DNA of 64,000 nucleotides from the NCBI GenBank assembly GCA_932294295.1, contig OW028584.1:7014407-7078406 (forward strand), given 5' to 3'. Shown here in pieces: positions 1-11,461 of this stretch. The translations under genes and the position numbers were made by a program. The DNA is from Alitta virens. Lineage: Eukaryota; Annelida; Polychaeta; Phyllodocida; Nereididae. Below the pieces are notes generated by a model that saw only the letters and a program-made list of their open reading frames with translations, did not search any database and was not told the DNA's origin. Position 1 is the stretch's first letter, and each line of letters begins with the position of its first letter.

Positions 1-2
1 AA

Positions 3-224
3 TTCCTTGGTACCAGTTTAGGCCATCCCATTAAATCTCGAACAATCAGGACAGATTACCAATTCAAAACTAAGATAACTGATGCAGTTGGTGACACACT
101 TGTTTTCTCACTGATAAAACAATCAGACATCGAAGTCCCTCCCTCCACCAGACACTTTCCGTTAAGACTTGGTGGAATGAAGAGTCTCAGGAACTTAAGT
201 CAGAGGAAAATTGTAATAGCTTGA
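3..224 (+). CDS. 3' end of an unrecognised protein gene (C-terminal 73 residues)
   Basis: One frame stays open from the window edge to a TGA at 222-224 and encodes 73 residues; the other two plus-strand frames stop within the first 35 bases. Composition looks like a real soluble protein: mixed basic and hydrophobic, no low complexity. The end (around FPLRLGGMKSLRNLSQRKI) faintly recalls the closing leucine/arginine helix of a SOCS box (L-x2-LCR-x2-I), but the cysteine is absent, so I do not name it. The 5' part lies outside the window and the splice phase is unknown. It is on the same strand as the ankyrin/Mab-21 gene but ends 4 kb before it. It could also be a chance open stretch. Confidence 0.35.
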   Translation, partial: FLGTSLGHPIKSRTIRTDYQFKTKITDAVGDTLVFSLIKQSDIEVPPSTRHFPLRLGGMKSLRNLSQRKIVIA

Positions 225-2439
225 TGTGAATGTTCTAGAGATTCACAGTTGACTTTCAGATAGTGACATCATAGGCTGCCTTCGATAGGTAGGTTTTTTT
301 CCATTTCTTTAGCATTTGTTTGGGGTTTGCCCGAAAGGTTCATAGTTCAGCAGCTGTTGAGCACAGCTCTCCAGGAAACTTGCAAACCCATCATTGTTGA
401 GGATATTATAGAAGATCTTAATTAGTGTGTGTGCCTTGTTCTGGTGGATAAGGAGTTGGGCTCATATTTGCATGGTCATGAGTTCTAACTCGACAACTAA
501 ACTGCATGGAGTAATTGAGCTGATCTTCTGTAATTTGGAGGAACTGAACAGATTCTTTAATTTGCTCCACTCCACCCAGACTCAAATGATAACTTGGCTA
601 TAGGCAGTGATTTATGAGTGTTGTGTCCTTAATTTAAATTCAAGGTGAAACGAAGGTCACCTTGAAAGTTACTTATCTAATGATGTAAATATATTCTTTA
701 TATAGATAGCTGTTATCTGGGATGGCTTAAAAAAGGTATTATGAATCACTTTGTAAATAAGTTGACACTTTCTTATCTAATATGACAGGTATATATATGG
801 TCTTCCAGCAGATATCTTTTGTTTCTTATCATAAATGAAAAATATGTATGGTCAAGAATTTAACGAACATATCACTTGATTTTTTCACCAGACACATTTG
901 ACATGTCCCTATATAAGACAGAATTAATGATAATTATTCATGTTTTGCTTTGCCAGTGCTGTAGTATTACAAACCTTTCCATGATTTCAGAATGATCTGG
1001 ATTTGCCTGAATAGAGATAACTGTGGTATTGTGCAAAAAGGAGAGCATACATGACTTGTAATGAAATTGTGATGGTTTTCCAGAGAACAGTGCAATTGTC
1101 ACGAAGTGCAACACACATTGAGAAAGAGACTCGGATTCACACCGTTGATAGCTCAAGTGGTACAAGATGGACAGTCAACAATCTTCACAAGATGAAAGGT
1201 ATCTTAGGAAATTAATTAATTGACAAATATCTTGATCCAGAACAGTGTTATGCTGCCATAATACATGAATGCAGGGGATCTTAGGCTATTTGTTGTATAA
1301 TATGTATTGATACAGTGTCACAAAAGTTGAGCATTTTGTCCGTGTTGCCTCTGCCATGGACCCAGATTGTCCTTGGAAACTCATTGTGAATGAAACACAA
1401 TGAACATGCACCACATATAATATTTAGAATATATTTCTGGTTATATTTAGCAGACCTTAGTCCAATATTCCAAGGAAATATACATTTGATTTTGATGTGC
1501 TTTTTTTACCTGAAAAAGATTAATATAAGTGAGTCTTACTTTATGTAATTTTATTGACAGGATATTATCATCATTGATACATTTGTCAAACATACAAATA
1601 ACATACAATAATACAGTACTTTTACACAAAGATAATAATACTAAAAGTGTTAAGCTAACAGTCTATATTAAATGTTGTAACTATGTATGTGACTAGCAAA
1701 AAATACTAATAATGAAATAACATTTTACAATACAGACAAATAATAAAATAAAATTTAAAATACATACAAATATATACCGCTTGTGCCAGTGGTTGTAACC
1801 AATCTGGCTATCCATGTATGGATTTAAAATAATGGTATGTGAAGCCCAGGGGAAGAAAAAAATAAATATAAATAGATTTAGAGGACATGGTTTAGAAATA
1901 TGCCAAGAGCATTAATTACACCTGCTTCTTTGCTCATTATAGCTTGAAACTGTTCAGTTGGAGTTAGATTATTGAAGTCAGAAATATATTTACTAAGTTC
2001 TTATTTAACTCTATTCTTACTGTAATGTAAACAAAATTTTTGTTGAGATGAACTTAACTTATAAATCTTGTTTGGGCAGTGAATTGAACCTGGAACCTTG
2101 AGAAAAGATGGCAAACACATTAACGTTTAGATCACCCAGCTACTTGCAAGGACTGAAATGGTTGGCTTGATGGCCTATTTTGGCCAGTTTGTTTGTCCAT
2201 CCCTATTTGCCATACTAAGTTGCATATTTGTCAGAGTGTTTTTGTGCAACACAGATGTGAAATGCAATGGACAAACATTTCTATATGAATCATGGACAAA
2301 GAAAAGAAAAACATGCAACATTTATCTAAAAGAAACAAAAAAGAAAAGAAAAACTGCTGCTGCAGCAGTATACCCTCGGGAAATTTTTGAAAATTAAACT
2401 AGGAATATTGGCGTAAGTGTCAAATTTGGCAATAACTTA
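225..2439. other. Intergenic, no gene recognised
   Basis: AT-rich sequence with stops in all frames. Open frames at 938-1165 and 1447-1629 (minus) have no recognisable motif. Around 2065-2145 the minus strand has a tRNA-like A box and a B box (GGTTCAATTC), probably a decayed tRNA-derived SINE. Confidence 0.5.
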
Positions 2440-2447
2440 TTCATGGC

Positions 2448-2618
2448 CATAGGCGTAGGAGGTGGGGGGGGGGGGGGGGGGGCAAGTGTCCAGGAAAGCC
2501 AAAAATTCGGGCAAAAAGTTGAAAAATTCGGGCATAAAGGGGTGCTAATATAAAAGCCTTAAAATTCGGGCAAGATGACCTTTGCCCCCCCAAAAGAAAG
2601 GTGCCTCCTACGCCTATG
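2448..2618. mobile_element. hAT-type MITE with 8 bp target duplication
   Basis: A 171 bp element has perfect 15 bp terminal inverted repeats: CATAGGCGTAGGAGG at 2448-2462 and its reverse complement at 2604-2618. Both sides carry the direct repeat TTCATGGC (2440-2447 and 2619-2626). An 8 bp duplication is the signature of hAT transposons. The inside is a long poly-G run followed by repeats of AATTCGGGCA; there is no coding capacity, so it is non-autonomous. Confidence 0.8.
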
Positions 2619-2626
2619 TTCATGGC

Positions 2627-4230
2627 CTAAAATGAAGGAAGGCTAGCTGGCCTCTTATGGAAAACTTAGCCACAAACCAAACCAGGAAGATTTCCAGGAA
2701 GCACCAGATAGCCCATGGGAGGTTGGCATCCTCAACTGGAAGGTTGGCCTAAGTAAGGAAGTCAGTCCCTTTACTTCTCCAGAGAGATTGATCCAGGAAG
2801 ATTGCCCCAGGCTGAGCAAGGTACCTACACCTTGAAATATTGGCCCTGATCAACAAGCAGCCCCCCCCCCCCCAATCTCCTTTCATCAAATCATCAAAGG
2901 GTGCCTTTTAATCACCAGGGTCAAAAGCCAAAATTGTACACTGTATCTACAAACACTTCACCTGCACCTGGGCCAAAATTTATAAGGCTACTTTTTAAAA
3001 ATCAAATAAAGCTGAGTAAAAATTCCTAGCAAAAATCGCTAACAATGGCTCACTATAAACTTCACAATATGAACAAGAGCTGACAGCGGAGTGTGGTCAG
3101 GAAGGGTTTCTTGTGCTATAATTACAGTTTGCTTTTAAAATGTCTAAGTCATTGCACTTTCACCTACAATACTTTAATTTAACATAAAAACATAAAATTG
3201 GAGAAATAAAGTGTTTGTGTTGGAAAATTTGATAACCTGATTGTCATACTCTATGTATTTATATATACAAATCAGATAATCATATTTGAAAAAAGCTAGA
3301 TTATTGGCCAAAAATAAAAGAAGACTTTTGCCTAATATCTTTAGGCACACTAATGGGGTACGCAAAATTATATTGCAATACTCTTTCTTGCCATCATAAA
3401 TCAGTATACCAGCCTACACTCTGACATCTATTGTTACTTTTCTCAAATTTTGCTGTAGCAGCCTATGTTTTTTTTTTAGCAGAGCTAAATCTTATTTATT
3501 TGAATTTAAACCCAAGTGTTGTACTATATTAAGATACAAAAATGTATAATAATGTATTCCATATAAAGATAAATATTTCTAATATTAAAAGTAATAGAAA
3601 TAAATATAAAATGTACAGACTATAGTAAATTAAGTTTTAGTTGCACTCCATAATTGGCCACATGCACTGGTGATCACAAAAATATCCTGAGCAGAAATCA
3701 TGTTATGTGATTCTGATCTCAGGCATTTTACTGATTATCCCTCAGGTGGCACCTGCTGCCAATAGGCAAATAAAAATGACTGTATGGTGACGCCATCTGT
3801 TGGTTTGGTAATGTCACTTGTTTGTTTTGATGACATCACAATAGAACATTTTTACAAAAAGCTTTGCAGTGTGGAGAGAGCAGGCTCAGTGACAAGTTGT
3901 GGTTTGTGCTTAGATTTAAGTTATCTAGCTGTTTAGTGTAGATGGATGTTTGTGAAGGTGTAAAATATTTCAGGAGCAATCTGTTGACAATGTTGTTTTT
4001 TGTTTGAGTCAAGTTAAAATATTCAGTAAAATTTAATTTAAAATGAAAGTAATTTAAACATGTAAGATTGATATATTTACTTTAGTGACTGAATATGATC
4101 ATAATTAATTTTAATTGATGTTACAGTAGTATATTGTTACATGATAAAAGTTGTGAAAAAAGATTAATATTTCAGATACTGAAAATTATTTTATTTGATA
4201 AAATCTAAAACATAATATTTTATTTTGCAG
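2627..4230. other. Intergenic or 5' intron sequence upstream of the ankyrin/Mab-21 gene
   Basis: No gene recognised. Contains a C run near 2862 and AT-rich stretches. The stretch just before 4231 is a good pyrimidine-rich 3' splice site (tattttgcag), so at least the right end is intron and an upstream exon must exist. ATG-containing candidates near 3942-3957 give the wrong splice phase for the exon at 4231. Confidence 0.4.
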
Positions 4231-5960
4231 ACTGAGAGTGAGACGGATTGAGCAAGAATTTGGAGAAATAAAATGGACACAGGAGAAACTTGAGAAGTTG
4301 CTGAGTTTGACAAAAACTGTTACAAACTGGGAATCGCATTCGTACAAGATGAAACTGAATGATACAGCCAAGTGGAATTTGATGAAAATGAGCAATCCAA
4401 GATTCATGGGCATTGTGATGGACATAGTGAGGATTATAATGAAAATCAGTCAAATAGCACAACATGTATGGGATGCGATATTCCCTGGAGATTATGATGA
4501 ATGGTCCAATGTTAGATTGATTGTTGTGGAAATGCTGAGTGTGTGTGCAGAGGGTGGAGCACAACACACAGATGAACAGCTGAAAGACATTCTATTATGG
4601 ACCAAAGAATTAACAAGGAGTGAAGAGTGGACTTTGTCTTACTTGAAGATTCTTGTTTCACTGAGCAGGAAAAAGCTTTTCACTCATAAAAGGATTTTAA
4701 GATCTGGATTTGATCTGAATTTCCTGGGAGAACTTCATTCAGTTTCTGAGGAAATGATTCATTCAGGAAGGAAACTGGTGCATTCGATGTACGACAAATG
4801 GGAAGAATGTTTGGAATCAGGAAAACTGATAAACTGCTTCCTTTTTATTACAAATGAACGAGAAAAATTCAGTGAAGAATTAATAGAAAAATCATTCAAA
4901 GACATGTGCCTGCCATGGAAATATAGGAATGGAACATTAGTTTACTATAACTGGATGAAAAGAAGTCCCCTTCATCTGGCCGTTATATTCCTCGACTCTC
5001 TCAAATTTCTTCCTCCTAAAATAATCGAGAAATACATCGACGCAAGAGACGTGAATGGGTGCACCCCTTTGCATGTGGCAGAGTTTCACCGCAACGAACG
5101 AGCAATTCAATTCCTATTACGTTTTAGGAATAATGAAAATGTCGTTGATTGGTTTGGATTTACCCCACAAGATCTTGGAAGCCGCGCTAGTGAACCCCAC
5201 CCTGATGTCAGACATAAAGAACTTTGTCGTGGAGTAATAGAAGCAAATGAAGGAGTTCTTGAGAAAATAAAACCGATGCTCGTCTTATCGGAAAAAGAAG
5301 TGGAAGATTTAAGTAAAGAACTCGTGGAACTTTTTGAGCGTTTGGTGAGAGAAGTGGAATTTAAGTATTTAGCTGAAATACAGATATATTTCAAAGAAAA
5401 TACTAAAATTCAAATTGGAGGAAGCATGAGAGAGAAGTTGAAGAGTGGACGACTGGACGAGGGGGATGTTAAGATTTGTTTCAATGGATATTATGTTGGA
5501 GGAAGAAGTGTATATATATATTGCAGGAGTGAAGAGGCTTTATAATGAATTCCTTTTTGAACTGAACTTGAATCTTATTGAGGCCCTGGGCAAGATCAGC
5601 TGGGAGGGCATTGACCTCAGACCGGTTGGGGTAAAAGGTCCGTGGAAGTTAATCAGAGAAGGAAATGGTTCTTGTAAAGGAATGGAAGTCTCTCTCGATG
5701 TAGTCGCTGTCCTCATTGATCAGAAAGACGAGAGAGAATATGAATCATATGAAATAACCCCAAAAGAAGCAGCGAGATGTCGGGGAGAGATGTTGAAGGG
5801 TGATCGTCTTCCTCTGCACAAATCCATGCAATACTCAACACTGGAAACTTGGAAGATCAAATACTTTAAATTGACTTATTTTGCATCTGAGTGGAACATG
5901 ATCGACTGCCTCCCCCCAAGTTGCCGGTTGGCCATCGTTGTTTCTAAGGCCTTTGTCCAG
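4231..5960 (+). CDS. Ankyrin repeat and cGAS/Mab-21-like nucleotidyltransferase protein, large exon
   Basis: Likely a cGAS-like receptor: an enzyme that on sensing a ligand would join two nucleotides into a cyclic dinucleotide messenger. Counting from codon 4238, residues 1-240 are helical with no named domain; 241-314 form about two and a half ankyrin repeats (RSPLHLAV, GCTPLHVA, WFGFTPQDLG); from 390 the nucleotidyltransferase begins with GGS then DEGDV, where E408 and D410 match the cGAS E-x-D pair. After a frame change near 5510-5521 a second frame (mod-3 frame 0) continues with SLDVVAVL (Asp codon 5697-5699, the third acidic position) and the Mab-21 helix around DCLPPSCRLAIVVSKAF. The exon starts after a tttgcag acceptor and ends at CAG|gtgagt in phase 0. 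No ATG opens the frame at its start; the first in-frame ATG is 4349, so either an upstream exon supplies the start or it begins there. Domain call is strong; enzymatic activity is inferred. Confidence 0.75.
5510..5521 (+). other. Apparent frameshift at a TA dinucleotide tract inside the nucleotidyltransferase
   Basis: The ankyrin frame runs through GTATATATATAT and reaches a stop at 5543, while recognisable Mab-21 sequence resumes in the frame that results from losing two bases, exactly one TA unit. A 19 bp intron (gtgtatatatatattgcag) would be too short. The change may be an assembly error, a length polymorphism, or a real disabling slip. Confidence 0.6.
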
Positions 5961-6015
5961 GTGAGTGCCAGAGTGGATTTACTTCATTTATTTTCACTAA
6001 AATATTGTAAATAAT

Positions 6016-6069
6016 CAAGATGGCTGCCAAAATCCAAGATGGCTGCCAAAATCTAAGATGGCTGCCAAG
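6016..6069 (+). repeat. Three-copy 19 bp tandem repeat with a YY1-like core
   Basis: Three copies of CAAGATGGCTGCCAAAATC, one base changed in the third, start at 6016, 6035 and 6054, 56 bases after the donor of the large exon. AAGATGGC resembles the YY1 binding core; whether it acts is unknown. Confidence 0.85.
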
Positions 6070-7460
6070 CATTATATTTGATACTAGCCATGATGTGATG
6101 TAGTGTTGAAAGCAAACAATTTTGATAAAATTAAATGATTAATTTTATTAATTAAGTTTTTATATTTAATAAATTTCCCAAAATGTTGATTTTTGCCCGT
6201 AGCAACTGTTTCCATGGTAAACAAACAATTAAAAGTTTAAAAACCATAGACAGAAAATAAGTTGACTGTTGACACTGAGAGTGCATGCCATTTGTTTACA
6301 TAGGTACTCGGTTGCCATGGTTACACCAGAAAAGTGTATAAGACTGAAATTCAGACGTATTTAAATTTATTGTACCAAACAGTTTTCAGAAAATACCTAA
6401 GTAGCAATTTTGGTCTACATGGTTAGCGACTGTCATACCACATGCCATTTATTGGAAATAGCATGAAAATTAGTGACATTAAATTTCAGTGTCTAAACAA
6501 AATCCAGAAAATACATATTCATCATTGATATTCTGTTGTATGTTTAAAACCCATGATGTTTCATTAGCATCACTGTCGCGGTCAATTTCACTGAAGTGAT
6601 TTATTCAACTGGTGTTGAATGTTGTATTGAAGTCATTGATGTTATCATTATGGTTATCCACTAGATTAAGCTGTTTCTGTTGGTAACATTTTCTGACACA
6701 GGAGAAATCGAACTGCACCTATTTGACTAATCAGCTGCTATCAAAATCGGGTTATCAGCAAGCTGTCAAAACCGAGTTGTCAACACACAGATTCATTTGT
6801 AAACAAAAGTACGTGCTTGCATTAGGCCACGCCCACATCTATTTATAGCCTGGTACTATTTTAGGGCTTTTCCCGAAAATAACGGCCTCCTCTTTCCTTA
6901 TTGATATCTTATCAATGGACTGCAGGTTGGTGTTGTTTGCATTACTGTTAGTTCATATTTCCTTCTGCAATTAAGCTTTATTTCATTCCCTTCTGCTCGT
7001 TGCTTGCGTAGTCTTACTGATGAACAATGAGGCTTCATGCATTAATTTCTAAGACCTAAGTGCCACAGCCAATCACAGAGTCTGTTAGAGCTTGTTGCCT
7101 TGCAAAATGGCTTGCAAAGAAATAAGCTCTACTCTGATTGGTCGAACGTTCATTTAGTTGACAAGCCTCATGGCAATGGACATGGCTCCCATCATGTCCC
7201 ATGAAACATTCAAAACCATCGTTCTACTGCTTGTCCAGTCTTGGAATCACCTAGAAATGGTCATTAACCGAGTTCTAACGTGAGTTTCTTCAAGTTTGTC
7301 AGGAAAATCCTAAGTAAAGAATGATTTTTGGGTAAGTAGGTCATTATTATTTTGTGCGCATCATGGCCGCGCAGATTAATTAGGACAACATAGTTCGATC
7401 CGGTCATCTGAGAATAGCATGACAGTAGATTTTGTTTTTGGCCAATCTCTAGTCATAAAA

Positions 7461-7498
7461 GCCCTACGGGCGGCCCCTACGGGGCCGCTCTTGCGGCC
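7461..7498. repeat. Cluster of three abutting GC-rich hairpins
   Basis: GCCC-TAC-GGGC (7461-7471), GGCCCC-TAC-GGGGCC (7472-7486) and GGCCGC-TCTT-GCGGCC (7483-7498) lie back to back in AT-rich intron DNA. Terminal hairpins of Helitrons or MITEs can look like this, but I find no clear element boundary. Confidence 0.6.
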
Positions 7499-9550
7499 TA
7501 ATAAGATGTCATGGTTACACATTAATTAATAACATAATCTGGGCCAACCAATTTTGTTTTTGTCAATACTAGGATGCTAGCAGCAGCAGACCTGGGACAA
7601 TGTTTTGTCATCATATGGTAATGTGTAAATCTAATTTAATTACAAGTGGTCAAATGAAAGTTGATATTTCCTTTCAAAAACTATTTGTTTACTGGAGCCC
7701 TTCACATATATTTCTAAATTAGCCGAAAAAGCTGGTTTCATGGAATTATGACAAAAAAGTTGACTACATATTTTTAGGAAAAAGTGCAGTATAGCAGACC
7801 CAAATTTATGACCATATTTAATGAGCCTTAATGCCAGGCCTATGATGTAGAAATGTTTGAAATCAATGTACGTCACAAACTAATGTAGTTATGACGGCGG
7901 TTTTCTGCCCCCGCTATTCTGCACCAAATGCTATTTTAGTTGTGCACTTTAAACTTGTGAAATATTTCAAAAAGTTTAATTTTAAATAGATGCAAAGTAT
8001 GGCCATAATTTGGGTGCGCTATACTGCAGTAAACCCGATATTTACATAATATTATGAAACTAGTGTACCACACCAGTGAAACAACGTTTAAATTTTGACA
8101 AAATATTTCAGAAATATAAAAAAAAAATGGTGCACACCGCACAGGGTAAATAAAACCTAAAACAGTTTTGGCAGGATTTCCTTATGTTGTGAAACCACGC
8201 TACATCCAACCCACTAACCCCACCTACTTGGCCCAGTATATTTTAATTTACTGAGGTGTCCAGCAATTTATGCACTTGACATAGCCCCCCCCCCCCATGT
8301 GCACATTTTTTTTCAGGATCTGCCCCTGCACTATATATCAGTTCCAATGGATCTGGTTTGAAAAAGCCTGAATTCCAAATAACAGAGGGATATTATTAGG
8401 AAGCTGTTAATTCCACCGGTATCTGGAGTGTCAACTCAACTAAATCTGGGGGATTTAGCTAACTAACTCGGGCTGTGAAAATATTGAATAAAGTGGGAAA
8501 ATATTTGTAATATTTCCTCAAAACTGCCTTCAACTTGGCCTCATATATTAAATGACTGACCACAATCACTAGCCCACTTTAATGCTAATTTATTGGTACT
8601 TTTGGTATTAGTCTGACAGCTTAATTGCTATGCAACATTAGCAGTCAAACTCAGCACCGACTTCTTATCTCTGATCAAAATGCAAGGAAACTATTTTTAC
8701 TGATCCACCTCTTAATATCTCTGAATATTCTTATAATGGATGTACTTCCCTTCAATATTTGCCAATTTGCTGATTGTGCACTCAGCAACTTTTCAACACT
8801 TCTCTACTATTCCACATTTTGGCTTCTTTAGATGCTTCAGAGGCATGTACTTTCCTATGTTATGTTCAGGCCCACTGGTCAATACTCAGTGGCCTCTCAA
8901 TATTGTTCAACACAAGGATAACTAGGAATTGGTATTAGGTTTATAAATGTATTCTGAGAGAATTTTACAACATATATATATTTGAAATCGATTCTTAAGT
9001 TATACACAAATCACACTAAATCACTCAATCATTCAAGCACTAGGGTGTTAACCACACCTTCTAGGCAATCCGGTGCAATAGCCCTTAAAATTGTTACTGT
9101 ATGCAATCAGTTGGGCTGGCTGTCAATCATGCAGCTCACACTCAGCCTCATTTGATTATAGTCCCTGACCAATCTAATTGCACCTGAATTTTATCTCAAC
9201 ACAATATCATAAAATAAGGACACACACTGTCCGTACTAAGATTACCACATCAATCTATTACTTGACCTCTTAATATTTCTCTTAGGTCAAGTCAAATTAT
9301 CCTTCTTAAGCTTCACTAAGTTTCACTGATTATCAATTCTACACACACTCATTAACACATGGATATCATCACACATATATTCAATTATCGAACATTCATC
9401 AATTCACTCACCACAATATTGCGCACATAATTCAAACACATAAATTTATACAATGCAATTGCCAACAATAAAAACCCCCAAAGATGCACCAAAATCTATA
9501 CTCAATCCACTTTATCAGGACACTTGTCCCACCTTCACTCTGTAAACTTC

Positions 9551-9728
9551 TCTAATTTCCTCTGAACTTCTATCAGGTATTAAACTTCCTCTGAATCACT
9601 ATCAGGTATTCTAACTTCCTCTGAATCTCTTTCAGGTATCTAACTTCCTCTGAATCACTTTCAGGTATCTAACTTCCTCTGAATCACTTTCAGGTAGCTA
9701 ACTTCCTCTGAGTATCTATCAGGTATCA
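9551..9728 (+). repeat. Minisatellite, period about 29 bp
   Basis: About six copies of a unit like ACTTCCTCTGAATCACTTTC followed by AGGTATCTA, with small length changes between units. Confidence 0.85.
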
Positions 9729-9829
9729 ACTTCTCATGAGTCCAGTGTATCAAACTTCACTTACTGTTTATCTCTCTGGATAATGCTCACTTCAGTCTCC
9801 TTTGAGTGGCCTTCAGCTTTTCCCTCTGA

Positions 9830-11010
9830 CTTGCTTGAATACAGACCGATCACGGTTGCTAAGTCACTTCTGACTGTCTTTCCCAGTCTTGATCTCAGCT
9901 CGAACTGACTACTTTTTGCTCCTCCTGACTTGATAAGTGAGATCTTAACCCTTGTTCCTATGGAGTACCAGGACAGGCCAATCAGAGCCTACTGTCCATC
10001 AAAGTTCAGGAATTTGCATATCCAACCACCTGTCCCTGAACAGCAGTCCAGACTTAGGGAGGGCCATATGCAAAACAATGGGCAGCCAAAGTGACGGACA
10101 GCTGATACCTTACCATATATGGTAAGCTTGGGTTGGTGAATTTACATATTGATTTGGCTCACCCCTAATTCTAATGTTCGTGACAACCTGGTCAGTGTAA
10201 CCCAATTATATTGATCCATAGCCATCATCCCTGTGTTATAGCTACCTGCCCTTTCGTGAAACTACCTCATGCCTTCAATGCACGATCCTGGATCCCATAC
10301 TTTGTAATAACCCTGATGGATTTAATTGTACTAGCTCATTTAGAATGCACCCTTGTACTTTTAACCCCGGACAATTGTATGTGGCAGCCCAATTTGGCCC
10401 ATCAACGGTGGGCACTGGCAGCTGGATGACTTTTTATGGTCATCACCAACTGCCGTGATATACCTGTGTGGGTTGAGATATGCTTCTTCTGTCTCTACTG
10501 CCACACACAGCTATCCTGTTCCCTTGTTTCAATCCATTTACCCAATTTCTTGCTAAGTCTTCTTTAAACTCATAATTATATCTTAGATGTCCATATATTG
10601 CATTAAATCATATCTGTTCCCATCTATGTATTCTAGTCTCCCCACATCCTAACTTGTTTCATTAATATATTATTCTAATTGCTTCACTCCCTCCTTATTG
10701 CTGTGTCATGATTACTATCTTATGCTTTTAACAGTTAATGCATACTGAACAACTCTGCCATTGAGGCTGGAGTTCCTTTTGCTATTAAACACTTTGTCCT
10801 TGTCATTTAGCTGATTCACAATCTTTCAGATTCACAATCTTTCAGTCTGTAATTATCTCTAAATAACATCACTTCACATTCCTAACTCAACTTTGGATGT
10901 ATACAGTCTATTGTCATTCAATACATAATACTCTTTACATATACAGATTGTTCATTCCTTGGGTCCAGGTGGGGTCATGTTGAGGTCATGTTGGGTTTTC
11001 TCACTAGGTG
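9830..11010 (+). repeat. Dispersed repeat of about 1.2 kb, copy 1 (inverted relative to 20450-21610)
   Basis: Several blocks match the reverse complement of 20450-21610 in the same order and nearly the same spacing: GGCCAATCAG near 9978, the ATATGGTA/GCTTGGGTT block near 10118-10133, GATGACTTTTTATGGTCATC near 10425-10445, and TTCTCACTAGGTGGTGC near 10998-11014. No coding capacity is recognised, so the class is unknown. Confidence 0.6.
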
Positions 11011-11068
11011 GTGCTGCTTGTTCATTTGTCCCTCCCTGTCGTTTTCTTCCGTAAGGCGGCGCTACGAT

Positions 11069-11461
11069 CCGGTGCGAAGCACCGGCCTTTCTCATAACCG
11101 ATTTGCCGCTCCCCTAGAATCGGGGAGGGAAATGCTTCCGCGCGTCGTCTGCATACAAAGTAGTGCGATTACTACGCCTTATTCTTTTCTTCCAAGAAGC
11201 CACTCACTGTAAAATTAATTCAGACGATTTCTTTTGACTTTAACTCCACTAATGTCGTGAAATTGAACAACTTTACCGTGGAATTCCACCTACTGCAGAA
11301 GGTACTATTTTCACGAAAAGCACTGAACAAGCGTTCTAACGAAAGAAATGGGACTGAACAAGCGTTGTAACGGCGTTGCGACGCTTATTCAACGATCAAT
11401 TTTTTACGTTATCCCTTGATGGTTCGCGTGAGTTATCAGAAAGACCGGTGCTACGCACCGG
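11069..11461. repeat. Hairpin-tipped inverted repeat, about 390 bp
   Basis: CCGGTGC-GAA-GCACCGG (11069-11085) followed by CCTTTCTCATAAC is mirrored by GTTATCAGAAAGA followed by CCGGTGC-TAC-GCACCGG (11432-11461). Each arm carries its own perfect 7 bp stem. The inside is locally GC-rich. It may be a non-autonomous element; no target duplication is obvious. Confidence 0.6.

Noticed and set aside
3942..3957. ATG near 3942 as the first exon of the ankyrin/Mab-21 gene
   Set aside because: Its donor would join in a phase that gives a stop codon at once in the exon at 4231.
5507..5525. 19 bp intron to explain the frame change in the cGAS-like gene
   Set aside because: Far below the size a spliceosome can remove in animals; a TA-unit change explains it more simply.
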